Shown here: piece by piece, positions 1 through 6,889 of the stretch | Position numbering within the stretch: position 1 is the stretch's first letter | Layout: every line of letters begins with the position of its first letter | Assembly (NCBI GenBank): GCA_035252155.1 | Contig: DATFDL010000585.1 | Coordinates: 1-7,518, forward strand | Direction: 5' to 3' | Source of the DNA: JAICLL01 sp035252155 | GTDB taxonomy: Bacteria; Planctomycetota; Planctomycetia; Pirellulales; JAICIG01 | DNA length: 7,518 nucleotides | Position numbers and translations under genes: made by a program | The notes under the pieces: model-generated | What the model saw: the letters and a program-made list of their open reading frames with translations, nothing else | Told to the model about the DNA's origin: nothing | The model's database searches: none

Positions 1-9
1 CGTCGAATC

Positions 10-44
10 GTAGTTCGCGGAACGCCACGGAGGGCGTTCCCTAC
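10..44. repeat. Short inverted repeat ahead of the DUF1501 gene
   Basis: Arms GGAACGCC (19-26) and GGCGTTCC (33-40) are perfect complements around the 6-nt loop ACGGAG. Outside them GTAG (10-13) matches CTAC (41-44) once a 5-nt bulge (14-18) is allowed. No T-tract follows, so it is not an obvious intrinsic terminator. It resembles the small dispersed hairpins I associate with planctomycete intergenic DNA, which is from memory and not checked here. Confidence 0.6.
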
Positions 45-120
45 AGAGCAAATACAGAACATCATCTCAAACGCTTTTATGTTCCTTCATCCGATTTACA
101 CTCAACCTCACACCGGTGCC

Positions 121-1434
121 ATGTCACACTCGGCCTTTTCGCGTCGCCGGCTACTGCAAGCCGGGGCGGTGAGCTTCGGCGGCTTCGCTTTGTCCGATTT
201 GCTGCGGCGCGAAGCGGCGGCCAGCAACTCCGACACCGACAATCGCTCCGATACCGACAAGCGCAGCGTGATCGTCGTCTTTCAGGCCGGCGGCCCCAGC
301 CATCTGGAAACATGGGACCTCAAGCCGCAAGCGCCGGTCGAGTACCGCGGCGAGTTCAGCGGCATCGACACCACGATTCCCGGCTACCAGGTCGGCCAGT
401 ACATGCCGCGGCTGGCCAAGCTCTGCCACAAGCTGACCATCCTGCGGTCGGTCTATCACGACCAGACCGAGCATGGGCAAGGTGTGCATACCGTGCTCAC
501 CGGCTACAAACCCACCAAGGGCGATCCAGGCAATGAATTTCCCAGCGTCGGCAGCATTGTCTCTAAAGAGCTGGGGCCGCGGGCCGGCGGCATTCCACCC
601 TACATCGCCACGATGACCGCCCTGGGCAGCTCGAACGCCGCGTATCTGGGTGTCGAGCACAATCCGTTTCAAACGTTCGGGTACCCCACCAGTTCGGCTT
701 TTCGAGTGCGGAATCTGGTTCTGCCCGACGGCGTCGATGCGGCCCGCATGGAGCGCCGCCGGTCGATGCTGGTCCGCTTCGACGACTTCCGCCGCGAGGC
801 CGACGCCAGCGGAGCCATCGAGGGCATGGATAAATTCAGCCAGCGGGCGTTGGAGTTGGTCACCAGCCCGGCCATTCGCGACGCGTTCGACATGAACAAG
901 GAGCCGGTGGCCCTGCGAGAACGTTATGGCGAGCGGAGCTTTGGGGCGCAGAGCATGCTGCTTGCCCGGCGACTAGTCGAGGCGGGGGCGCGGTTCGTCA
1001 CGGTGCGGGTCGACGGCCAGTGGGATTCGCACAAAGACAACTTCACGGCCCACCGCAGCCTGATTCCGCCCTGGGACCAATGCCTGTCGGCCTTGATCGA
1101 AGACCTCGATCAGCGGGGCCTGCTCGACACGACGCTGCTCTTGATCGGAGGCGAGTTCGGCCGCACGCCCAAGATCAATAAAGATGCCGGTCGCGATCAC
1201 TGGCCGATGGTCTACACCACGGTGCTCTGCGGCGGCGGCCTGAAACCCGGCGTGGTGCTCGGCGAAAGCGACGCTCTTGCCGAAGCGCCCCGCGTGCGGC
1301 CCATCAGCCATCAAGACGTGTTGGCCACCATCTATCACCAATTGGGCATCGATTTTCACAAATCGTACGTCAACGAGGCCAACCGGCCCGTCGAGATATT
1401 GAACTACGGGCAGGTAATCCGCGAAATCCTTTAG
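121..1434 (+). CDS. DUF1501 domain-containing protein, Tat-exported
   Basis: This is a 437-residue DUF1501 protein, a family of the alkaline phosphatase/sulfatase-like superfamily that is greatly expanded in planctomycetes. The N-terminus MSHSAFSRRRLLQAG is a twin-arginine signal followed by a hydrophobic stretch, so export in folded form is expected. Family motifs appear in order: GGPSHLETWDLKP near residue 57, WDSH near 301, GGEFGRTP near 343 and GRDHWP near 357. The Asp/His residues in these blocks match the metal-site positions of the superfamily. An in-frame ATG at 79 would add 14 residues. I prefer 121 because it places the RRR motif close to the N-terminus, as Tat signals require; neither start has a clear ribosome binding site. 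Length is normal for the family. In planctomycetes such genes usually accompany DUF1549/DUF1553 or PSC1 proteins, and a PSC1 gene lies downstream here. The true substrate is unknown. Confidence 0.95.
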   Translation: MSHSAFSRRRLLQAGAVSFGGFALSDLLRREAAASNSDTDNRSDTDKRSVIVVFQAGGPSHLETWDLKPQAPVEYRGEFSGIDTTIPGYQVGQYMPRLAKLCHKLTILRSVYHDQTEHGQGVHTVLTGYKPTKGDPGNEFPSVGSIVSKELGPRAGGIPPYIATMTALGSSNAAYLGVEHNPFQTFGYPTSSAFRVRNLVLPDGVDAARMERRRSMLVRFDDFRREADASGAIEGMDKFSQRALELVTSPAIRDAFDMNKEPVALRERYGERSFGAQSMLLARRLVEAGARFVTVRVDGQWDSHKDNFTAHRSLIPPWDQCLSALIEDLDQRGLLDTTLLLIGGEFGRTPKINKDAGRDHWPMVYTTVLCGGGLKPGVVLGESDALAEAPRVRPISHQDVLATIYHQLGIDFHKSYVNEANRPVEILNYGQVIREIL

Positions 1435-1460
1435 GTCAGCCTTTCCAGGCGGACATCGGA

Positions 1461-1512
1461 GTCGTTCTTCGCTCCCGCGAAAGCAGCGATGTTTCGCGAA
1501 GCGAAAGACGAC
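1461..1512. repeat. 52-base imperfect hairpin element
   Basis: The outer arms 1461-1473 and 1500-1512 (AGCGAAAGACGAC) pair over 13 positions with one mismatch and one G-T pair. The inner arms CGCGAAA (1476-1482) and TTTCGCG (1492-1498) pair perfectly around a 9-nt loop. It begins 26 nt after the DUF1501 stop codon. It could end that transcript or stabilise its 3' end, but no T-run follows, so a dispersed repeat is equally likely. Confidence 0.65.
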
Positions 1513-1520
1513 TTGCCGTC

Positions 1521-1541
1521 AACTGTTAACGGTTAACAGTT
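1521..1541. promoter_or_regulatory. Perfect 21-bp palindrome, possible operator
   Basis: AACTGTTAAC (1521-1530) and GTTAACAGTT (1532-1541) are exact inverted copies around a single G. The centre also holds two direct GTTAAC hexamers one base apart. It is AT-rich in a GC-rich region and lies 37 nt before the ATG of the small downstream gene. The geometry suits a dimeric DNA-binding protein better than a terminator. A dispersed repeat remains possible. Confidence 0.5.
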
Positions 1542-1578
1542 GGCCCCACGCAATTGCCCTCAACGCCGCGAGAGACTT

Positions 1579-1923
1579 ATGAACGCTCAAGGGAGAATGC
1601 TCCGCCACCGATTGTCCGGCTTCGTGTTCTCGGGCTTTGTGGTCTGCATGCTTGCCTTAAACACCTACGCCCCCGGCAAAGACGAGGTCGACGGAAAGAA
1701 CTTGACAACACCGGTGGACTTTTACGACCGCGGCGTTTATTTGCCGGCCGAAGCAACTCCGAAATCGCGTGTCGACAGGGTCTGCGAGCTGCGCGGATAT
1801 GAGGGTGCCAGTTTTTGGAGCGATCCAGGGCGATTCAACCGTGAACAGGCAGGGCTCGAAGGCGACGGCGAATCACCCGTGGCAGACCTGTGGGGCTTTC
1901 AATTCGTGACCGACTTCACGTAG
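1579..1923 (+). CDS. Small putative secreted protein of unknown function
   Basis: I do not recognise this 114-residue product. It begins MNAQGRMLRHRLSG, then has a hydrophobic stretch (about residues 14-29, FVFSGFVVCMLALNTY), which together look like a Sec signal peptide with a basic n-region. The mature part is polar and acidic, with one remaining cysteine (in VCELRGYEG) and several aromatic residues. A TTG at 1540 would extend the frame, but it overlaps the palindrome at 1521-1541 and would bury the signal peptide, so ATG 1579 is preferred; ATG 1597 is a shorter option. No Shine-Dalgarno is visible. The frame shows a coding-like preference for G/C at third positions. It sits between the DUF1501 and PSC1/WD40 genes on the same strand, 82 nt before the latter. 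It may be a lineage-specific gene or a remnant. Confidence 0.5.
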   Translation: MNAQGRMLRHRLSGFVFSGFVVCMLALNTYAPGKDEVDGKNLTTPVDFYDRGVYLPAEATPKSRVDRVCELRGYEGASFWSDPGRFNREQAGLEGDGESPVADLWGFQFVTDFT

Positions 1924-2005
1924 CTTTCGTGAAAGTGATCGACGGCGAACGCCAACAGCACAAAGCCGCTACGAAATCGAAAAGTCTCGGTCGTCAACAG
2001 AACCC

Positions 2006-5000
2006 ATGAATATTATCAGTCTCGCGCTCGCTGCTGTTCTCTTAGGTGACGGCGGTGCGCCGTCCTCGCCCATCGCTATCGCCGACGTGCGGCAGAGCAC
2101 GACGGTGAGCTTTGCCGACGAAATCGCGCCGATCTTCCGCGCCAACTGCCTGGCGTGCCATAACACGCAACAGGCCGAAGGCGGCCTGGTGCTCGAAACG
2201 CCGCAAACTATTCTGAAGGGCGGCGACGAGGGACCGGTGGCCGTGCCGGGCAATGGCGCCGAGAGCCGGCTACTCAAACTGGCGTCGCATCAGGTCGAGC
2301 CGGCCATGCCGCCGCCTGACAATAAGGTGGGCGCAAAACCGCTCACGCCCGAACAACTTGGGCTCATTAAACTGTGGATCGACCAGGGAGCACGGGGCGA
2401 AGGCGCGGCGGTCGCGCGCGTCGTGCCGCGGCAACCGCTCGCTGCGGGTTTGCAGCCGATCCTGGCGATGGCCATCTCGCCCGACGATGAATACCTGGCC
2501 TGCAATCGCGGTCAAAAACTCTTGGTGTATCACCTGCCGGGCATGAGATTGGCCGCCGAATTGAACGATCCGGCGCTGGCCGCCGCCGGGCGACCCGCGG
2601 CAGCGCATGAAGACCTGATTCGCTCGCTGGCATTCAACCGTACCGGCGATCTGCTGGCCTCCGGTGGTTTCCGAACCATCAAACTTTGGCGGCGGCCCAA
2701 AAGCAAACTGCTGCGCGAAATCGCGACGGCGCAAGCGCCCACTTCGCTCGCCACGAGCCCGGATGGCCGGTTGCTGGCCGTTGGCCTGCCGATGGGCGTC
2801 ATCGAGCTGCACGATCTTACGGGCACGCAGCCCATGCGTTCGCTCGCCGGGCATGAAGCGGCAGTGAGCGGGGTGGTCTTTTCGCCGGACGGCGCCACGC
2901 TCTACTCGGCGGCCGCCGACAAGACCGTCCGTGGCTGGAACGCAGCCACCGGAGCGCCGAGCGGCAAGCTCCTATTGCCTGCCGAGCCACGCCGGCTGGC
3001 AGTAATCGGCGCGGGCGCTCAGCTTGCCACTGCCGATGCCGACTTCGTCATCCGCTTCTGGAACGCGGCGGATGTCCGGCCAGAACCCGCGGCCAATCCA
3101 CCAGCTCCGGTACGCGAGTTGAGAGCGCATTACAAGCCGATCACCGCGCTGGCAGCCGTGCCGCCGACGGGCGACCGGCTGCTTTCGGCCAGCGAAGATG
3201 GGCCGATGCTACTGTGGAACGCGGCGATGGGCGAACAGATTCGCGGCTTCAGTCACGAAGCGCCCATCGCCGCCGCCGCGGTCAGCCCCGACGGCCGTCG
3301 AGCCATTTCGGCCGGCATCAACGGCGTGGCCCGCTTGTGGAACCTCGACGACGGCGCGCGGCTGGCCGAAAGCAAGGGCGATCCGCAAACAGCCAAAGCG
3401 CTGGTGCGGGCCGACGCGGCGCTCAGTTACGCTCGGACTTGCGTCGAATACCGCAAGCAGGAACACCGCGAGGCCGAGGAACGGGTCAAGCGCGAGACGG
3501 CCACGGTTGAAAGCTCGCAGAAGGCCAAGGAACAAGCCGAAAAGACCGTGGTCGAGAAAATGGCCGCCGCGCAAAAGGCGGTCGAAGCTCAGACCGCGGC
3601 CGAACAAGCGGCCAAGCCCGTGGCAGAGGCCTTGAAGCTGGCGAACGATAAGACAAACTCCGCGCAGACGGCCGCCACCGACGCTGAAAAAGTGGTCAAC
3701 CAGGCGGCCCACGATTCGAACAAGGCGCGCGAGGCCGCCGCGGCCGACAACCAGAACAAAGAGCTGGCCGCCGCCCGCGACGCCGCGGAAAAGGCATTAA
3801 TGGACGCCCGACAGAAAAAGCAAACCGCCGACGCCGCCTTGACCGAGGCGAACGCCGCGCTGCGCGAGGCGATGCAAAAAAACGAGCAAGCGCAGCGCGC
3901 CGCCCGCGAAGCCGCCGAAAAAGCCAGGCAGCCACAGCGCGAACTGGAGGAAGCCAAGAACGTCTTGCAAGGCGCAATCAATTTTATTCCCACGGCGGCG
4001 GCTGTCTTGGAGCGCGCAAAAGCCGCGGTGCCCGTCGCTCAGCAAAAAGTGACTGAGGCCGAAGCCACGATCGCGCGTCGCGAGGCCGAGAAGAAAGCGG
4101 CCGAGGCGGCGCAGAATCAGACCAAACCATTGCGTGCCGTCGCGTTTTCACCTGACGGCGGGCGATTTGTTCTGGCCGGCGATGCCCCCGGGTTGCGAAT
4201 CTACGACGTCGAAAACGGCGCGCCGCTGGAAACGCTCGAAGCGACCGTCGCGAACTTGCTTGCTATCACTGTCGACGGCAAGCTGTTCGCCACCGGCGCC
4301 GAGCCGCGTGTGCTTGTCTGGCAGACCGAAAGCCACTGGGCGCTGGACCGCGCCATCGGCCGGCCCGACGACCCCGATCAACTGATCGATCGCGTGCTGT
4401 CTCTCGATTTCAGTCCTGACGGCGCCTTGTTGGCCACGGGCGGCGGTCTGGCTTCGCGCTCGGGGCAATTGAAAATCTTCCAGGTCGCCGATGGCCAATT
4501 GGTGCGCGACATTTCCGCCGCTCACCGCGACACGGTCCGCGGCGTGCGCTTCTCGCCCGACGCGCAGTTGCTGGCCACCGCTTCGGCCGATCGGCTCATC
4601 AAATTGTTTCATGTCTCTGACGGTTCGCTCGTTCGTACCTTCGAGGGGCATACGCATCACGTGCTCGGCATCGCCTGGAGTGCCGACGGAAAGTTGCTAG
4701 CCAGTTGTGGCGGTGATCAGACGGTCAAGCTATGGGACGTCGAAACGGGCCTCTGCGCGCAGACGATGCGGGGCGATACGTATCGCTTGGGTGAATATCG
4801 CCGCGAGGTGACGTCGATCTCATTCATCGGCGACACCGAGCACATGGTCACCAGTTCGGGCGACCGCAGCGTGCGGATGCACCGCACCAGCAGCCCGCGC
4901 GACGTGCGCGCGTTTCGCGAAGGGGCCTCGTTCATGCACGCGGCGGTGGCCACCTCCGACGGCAAGCTCGTGATCGGCGGTGGCCGCGACGGCATATTGC

Positions 5001-5056
5001 ACGTCTGGAACGGCGAGACCGGCTATCCAGTCACGTCATTCGAGCCGCCGAAGTAA
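2006..5056 (+). CDS. PSC1 cytochrome c / WD40 / coiled-coil protein
   Basis: This 1016-residue exported protein has a weak Sec-like signal (h-region ISLALAAVLL, possible AIA cleavage site at 24-26, no basic n-region). A planctomycete cytochrome c (PSC1, PF07635-type) domain spans about 35-135. It holds the haem site C48-L-A-C51-H52, the GGL block and EPAMPP, where Met101 is a candidate distal ligand, and ends KLWIDQGA. Seven WD40-like blades follow (about 153-457), with SPDG turns and LW/FW/LWN ends. An Ala/Lys/Glu/Gln-rich coiled coil occupies about 478-702 (bases 3437-4111). Seven more blades (about 705-1004) close the protein. The two blocks would form two seven-bladed propellers. ATG 2006 is the only start I find in the open frame upstream, and no Shine-Dalgarno is evident. 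One covalent haem c outside the cytoplasm is implied; propellers and coiled coil suggest protein or polymer binding. The partner is unknown. Confidence 0.95.
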   Translation: MNIISLALAAVLLGDGGAPSSPIAIADVRQSTTVSFADEIAPIFRANCLACHNTQQAEGGLVLETPQTILKGGDEGPVAVPGNGAESRLLKLASHQVEPAMPPPDNKVGAKPLTPEQLGLIKLWIDQGARGEGAAVARVVPRQPLAAGLQPILAMAISPDDEYLACNRGQKLLVYHLPGMRLAAELNDPALAAAGRPAAAHEDLIRSLAFNRTGDLLASGGFRTIKLWRRPKSKLLREIATAQAPTSLATSPDGRLLAVGLPMGVIELHDLTGTQPMRSLAGHEAAVSGVVFSPDGATLYSAAADKTVRGWNAATGAPSGKLLLPAEPRRLAVIGAGAQLATADADFVIRFWNAADVRPEPAANPPAPVRELRAHYKPITALAAVPPTGDRLLSASEDGPMLLWNAAMGEQIRGFSHEAPIAAAAVSPDGRRAISAGINGVARLWNLDDGARLAESKGDPQTAKALVRADAALSYARTCVEYRKQEHREAEERVKRETATVESSQKAKEQAEKTVVEKMAAAQKAVEAQTAAEQAAKPVAEALKLANDKTNSAQTAATDAEKVVNQAAHDSNKAREAAAADNQNKELAAARDAAEKALMDARQKKQTADAALTEANAALREAMQKNEQAQRAAREAAEKARQPQRELEEAKNVLQGAINFIPTAAAVLERAKAAVPVAQQKVTEAEATIARREAEKKAAEAAQNQTKPLRAVAFSPDGGRFVLAGDAPGLRIYDVENGAPLETLEATVANLLAITVDGKLFATGAEPRVLVWQTESHWALDRAIGRPDDPDQLIDRVLSLDFSPDGALLATGGGLASRSGQLKIFQVADGQLVRDISAAHRDTVRGVRFSPDAQLLATASADRLIKLFHVSDGSLVRTFEGHTHHVLGIAWSADGKLLASCGGDQTVKLWDVETGLCAQTMRGDTYRLGEYRREVTSISFIGDTEHMVTSSGDRSVRMHRTSSPRDVRAFREGASFMHAAVATSDGKLVIGGGRDGILHVWNGETGYPVTSFEPPK

Positions 5057-5074
5057 CTTGTGCGGCGCAGTACG

Positions 5075-5247
5075 GGTGGGCCGAGTGAAACGAGTCCCAC
5101 CATCTGCCGGTGGCTGGGGCAGAGCCTAAGCGATGCCCCGGCGCATTGCCACCCGGGGGCATCGCTCGGCCATCCGGGGCATCGCTGGCCGAAAGCGCCT
5201 GGAGGTAATTCCAAAGCTCCCTCCGGCCAGCTTCTGCCCCGGCCACC
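5075..5247. repeat. Nested inverted/direct repeat filling the convergent gap
   Basis: The element contains layered pairings. GGTGGG (5075-5080) pairs with CCCACC (5096-5101). The stretch 5109-5124 pairs with 5232-5247 over 16 positions, using two G-T pairs and no mismatch. Inside that, AGCGATGCCCC (5129-5139) pairs exactly with GGGGCATCGCT at 5156-5166, and the same 11-mer recurs at 5176-5186, 20 bases further on. The element lies between the converging ends of the PSC1/WD40 gene (stop 5056) and the serine hydrolase gene (stop 5261). It could serve both as a transcription end. Its layered form and lack of T-tracts suggest a dispersed repeat instead. No coding region is supported here. Confidence 0.7.
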
Positions 5248-5260
5248 GAAAAACTCGACA

Positions 5261-6442
5261 CTACTGATCGCTCCTAAACGCCTCTTCCGCCGCCTTGCGA
5301 AACGCGGCATGGCTTTGACCGCCGTTGCCGGCAAATCCGGCGTGTTGCACCATGAACACGGTAATCAGCCCGATGCGCGGATCGATGGTCATGTTGGTGG
5401 CATACGCGCCGCCATGTCCGAACGTGCCGCCCCCGGTGGCCCAGCCAAGTCCATAGGCATCGCGCAGCGCATCGCCGGTTTGCTTGGTGGTCATTTGCTC
5501 CACGGCTGACTTTGACAGATATCGCCGACCCTGCCACTCGCCTCCGCGCAAAACCAGTTGGCAGAATCGGGCCATGTCGTTCGCGGTCGAAAACAGCCCG
5601 CCAGCCGGCATCGGTTGCCGCTGCCGGTCATCGAGCGGATATTTGAGCTGCGTGATGGTGGTCGATTGGAGGTCCGTCTTAACGACGTTGGGCTTATACG
5701 AAGTCGCCAGTCGGTCAAGTTGGTTGCCGCTGGGCCAGAACGTGGTGTCATTCATGCCCAGCGGCTCGAACAATCGCTTCTGTAAAAAATCTTCGTAAGA
5801 TATGCCGCTGACGACTTCGATGATTCGCCCGGCCGTGTTGATGCCGGCGTTGGAGTATTGATATTTATCGCCCGGCTCAAACTCCAACGGCGTCATGGCG
5901 TAGCTGGCTGCCGCCACGCGCAGCGGCAGCAGGTCGAGCGTCGGTTGCTCCATCGCCGATCGAAAGGGCATGCCGCTGGTGTGGCTGAGGATGTTGCGTA
6001 CGGTAATTGGGCGCGGCGGCTTGCGTAACAGAAGGTGTTCGCTGGTCCGCTCGGCCACGAGCCACTGGTCCTTGAATTCGGGCAGATATGTCTCGACCGG
6101 GTCGTCGAGGCTCACTTTGCCGTCGTCGACCAACATCATCAGGGCCGTGGCGGTGATCGGCTTCGATTGCGAAGCGATCCAGAACAAGGCGTCGGATCGC
6201 ATCGGCTTTTGGCCGGCAATGTCGGCATAGCCCACGGCGTCGACGCTGAGTACTCGGTCTTTGTCGGCCACCAGTGCCACCGCGCCCGCCAGCTCGTGTC
6301 GATCGACAAAAGGCTGCAAGGCGGCGAGCACCTCTGCGCATGACGCTGGCGACGCATCGTCGGCGACCGCGGCCATCCATGAATTCACGACCGCCGCGAT
6401 CAAGAGCACGGATAAGATTCGAGAAACGATCTTCGATTTCAT
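5261..6442 (-). CDS. Serine hydrolase, class C beta-lactamase/esterase fold
   Basis: This 393-residue protein belongs to the beta-lactamase/penicillin-binding transpeptidase-like fold. Numbered from ATG 6442, the catalytic tetrad S-Q-S-K is at 91-94 (serine nucleophile and lysine base), Y-S-N at 196-198 and H-G-G at 343-345, the usual third motif of this branch. The block LSHTSGM near 152 is also typical. The N-terminus MKSKIVSRILSVLLIAAVV is a Sec signal with a basic n-region and a likely cut near AVA-DD, so it acts outside the cytoplasm. An earlier in-frame ATG (6472) would add 10 residues ahead of this signal and overlap the upstream gene, so 6442 is preferred. It starts 4 nt after the stop of the two-membrane-segment gene, which suggests co-transcription. 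Substrates of this family include esters, D-amino peptides and beta-lactams, and sequence alone does not decide. The name beta-lactamase should not be read as evidence of resistance. Confidence 0.93.
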   Translation of the reverse strand: MKSKIVSRILSVLLIAAVVNSWMAAVADDASPASCAEVLAALQPFVDRHELAGAVALVADKDRVLSVDAVGYADIAGQKPMRSDALFWIASQSKPITATALMMLVDDGKVSLDDPVETYLPEFKDQWLVAERTSEHLLLRKPPRPITVRNILSHTSGMPFRSAMEQPTLDLLPLRVAAASYAMTPLEFEPGDKYQYSNAGINTAGRIIEVVSGISYEDFLQKRLFEPLGMNDTTFWPSGNQLDRLATSYKPNVVKTDLQSTTITQLKYPLDDRQRQPMPAGGLFSTANDMARFCQLVLRGGEWQGRRYLSKSAVEQMTTKQTGDALRDAYGLGWATGGGTFGHGGAYATNMTIDPRIGLITVFMVQHAGFAGNGGQSHAAFRKAAEEAFRSDQ

Positions 6443-6446
6443 GAGG

Positions 6447-6731
6447 CTATCTCGCGTTGTCGTTGGAGCCACTGCGGCACATCCAATAGCGGTCGGTGGA
6501 GATCGCCCCGACAGTGGTCAGGGCGAGCAAGACCAATTCGACCGCCATGGCAATCGCGCCGTAATCGTCCAGAAATGTCAGCAGCGCCGCGCCGGCCTGG
6601 TTGGCATCGGCCGCGCCGGCCGCTTGGGCGTCTTTCAGCGTCATGACGAAATAGGCGAACGCGGTAATCGAGAAAGCGATTCCCACGATCACCAACAGCA
6701 CATAGAACGGATTGAACCCGCGCTTTAGCAT
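6447..6731 (-). CDS. Small integral membrane protein, two TM segments
   Basis: This 94-residue product begins MLKRGFNPF and has two hydrophobic segments, about residues 9-30 (FYVLLVIVGIAFSITAFAYF) and 57-77. They are joined by an Ala-rich polar loop containing KDAQAAGAADANQ and LDDYG. The C-terminus is short and polar, with one cysteine (residue 85). Positive residues next to the first segment suggest that both ends face the cytoplasm. The frame is open further upstream to 6830, but that extension runs through the palindrome at 6754-6773 and the hairpins beyond it. The hydrophobic protein starts naturally at ATG 6731. A TATGAT hexamer 6 nt before this ATG may mark a leaderless start. The gene is tightly followed by the serine hydrolase. 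I know of no defined function; a membrane partner for the hydrolase is only a guess from position. Confidence 0.72.
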   Translation of the reverse strand: MLKRGFNPFYVLLVIVGIAFSITAFAYFVMTLKDAQAAGAADANQAGAALLTFLDDYGAIAMAVELVLLALTTVGAISTDRYWMCRSGSNDNAR

Positions 6732-6737
6732 TGCACT

Positions 6738-6743
6738 ATCATA
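6738..6743 (-). promoter_or_regulatory. Candidate -10 element for the minus-strand operon
   Basis: On the minus strand these bases read TATGAT, five of six matches to TATAAT. The last base is 6 nt before the ATG at 6731, so transcription would begin at or next to the start codon. No convincing -35 hexamer is seen at the right spacing. Support is from sequence match only. Confidence 0.35.
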
Positions 6744-6753
6744 CCGGATCGTA

Positions 6754-6773
6754 AAACGGAATTCATTCCGTTT
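6754..6773. promoter_or_regulatory. 20-bp palindrome upstream of the minus-strand operon
   Basis: AAACGGAAT (6754-6762) and ATTCCGTTT (6765-6773) are exact inverted copies around TC. GTA and AC outside continue the symmetry if one extra A is bulged. It sits 10 bp upstream of the candidate -10 of the membrane-protein gene, overlapping where RNA polymerase would contact the promoter, so an operator is plausible. A repeat without regulatory role is the alternative. Confidence 0.45.
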
Positions 6774-6782
6774 ACAACGTAG

Positions 6783-6826
6783 CTCCGACACTCCGTGGCG
6801 GAGATTGTCGTCGCCCAAGGGCGACG
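6783..6826. repeat. Two tandem hairpins in the divergent region
   Basis: The first hairpin has arms CTCCGACAC (6783-6791) and GTGGCGGAG (6795-6803), with one mismatch and a 3-nt loop. The second has arms CGTCGCCC (6809-6816) and GGGCGACG (6819-6826), exact around AA. They lie between the divergent genes and away from either start codon. They look like short dispersed intergenic hairpins. The core CACTCCGTGG echoes the CCACGGAG found in the hairpin at 10-44. Confidence 0.55.
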
Positions 6827-6889
6827 CCAAATCCCGTCACAGAGTGCCGCGACTACTAAATGGAACGAATTACCTCCTACGAGGGGCAT

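Noticed and set aside
79..120. Upstream ATG adding 14 residues to the DUF1501 protein
   Set aside because: It would push the twin-arginine motif away from the N-terminus, and no ribosome binding site supports it. It cannot be fully excluded.
151..672. Long open frame on the minus strand opposite the DUF1501 gene (another at 973-1359)
   Set aside because: The plus strand carries clear DUF1501 motifs over both spans. The antisense products have no recognisable domain and are expected by chance in GC-rich coding DNA.
1540..1578. TTG start extending the small secreted protein
   Set aside because: It overlaps the 21-bp palindrome and places 13 polar residues before an already complete signal peptide.
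3589..3993. Minus-strand open frames opposite the coiled coil, rich in Ala, Ser and Phe
   Set aside because: They mirror the low-complexity Ala/Lys/Glu codons of the plus strand, which produce few stops on the other strand.
5154..5190. Two 11-bp direct copies 20 bp apart, considered as a CRISPR or tandem array
   Set aside because: There are only two copies, the spacer is too short, and both copies pair with an upstream inverted arm, so they are part of a hairpin element.
5060..5509. Plus-strand open frame starting in the convergent gap
   Set aside because: It starts in the repeat element and runs antisense through the C-terminal end of the serine hydrolase. It has no domain or signal of its own.
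5261..6442. Reading the serine hydrolase as an antibiotic-resistance beta-lactamase
   Set aside because: The S-x-x-K, Y-S-N and H-G-G set is shared by many esterases and peptidases of this fold. Nothing in the context points to resistance.
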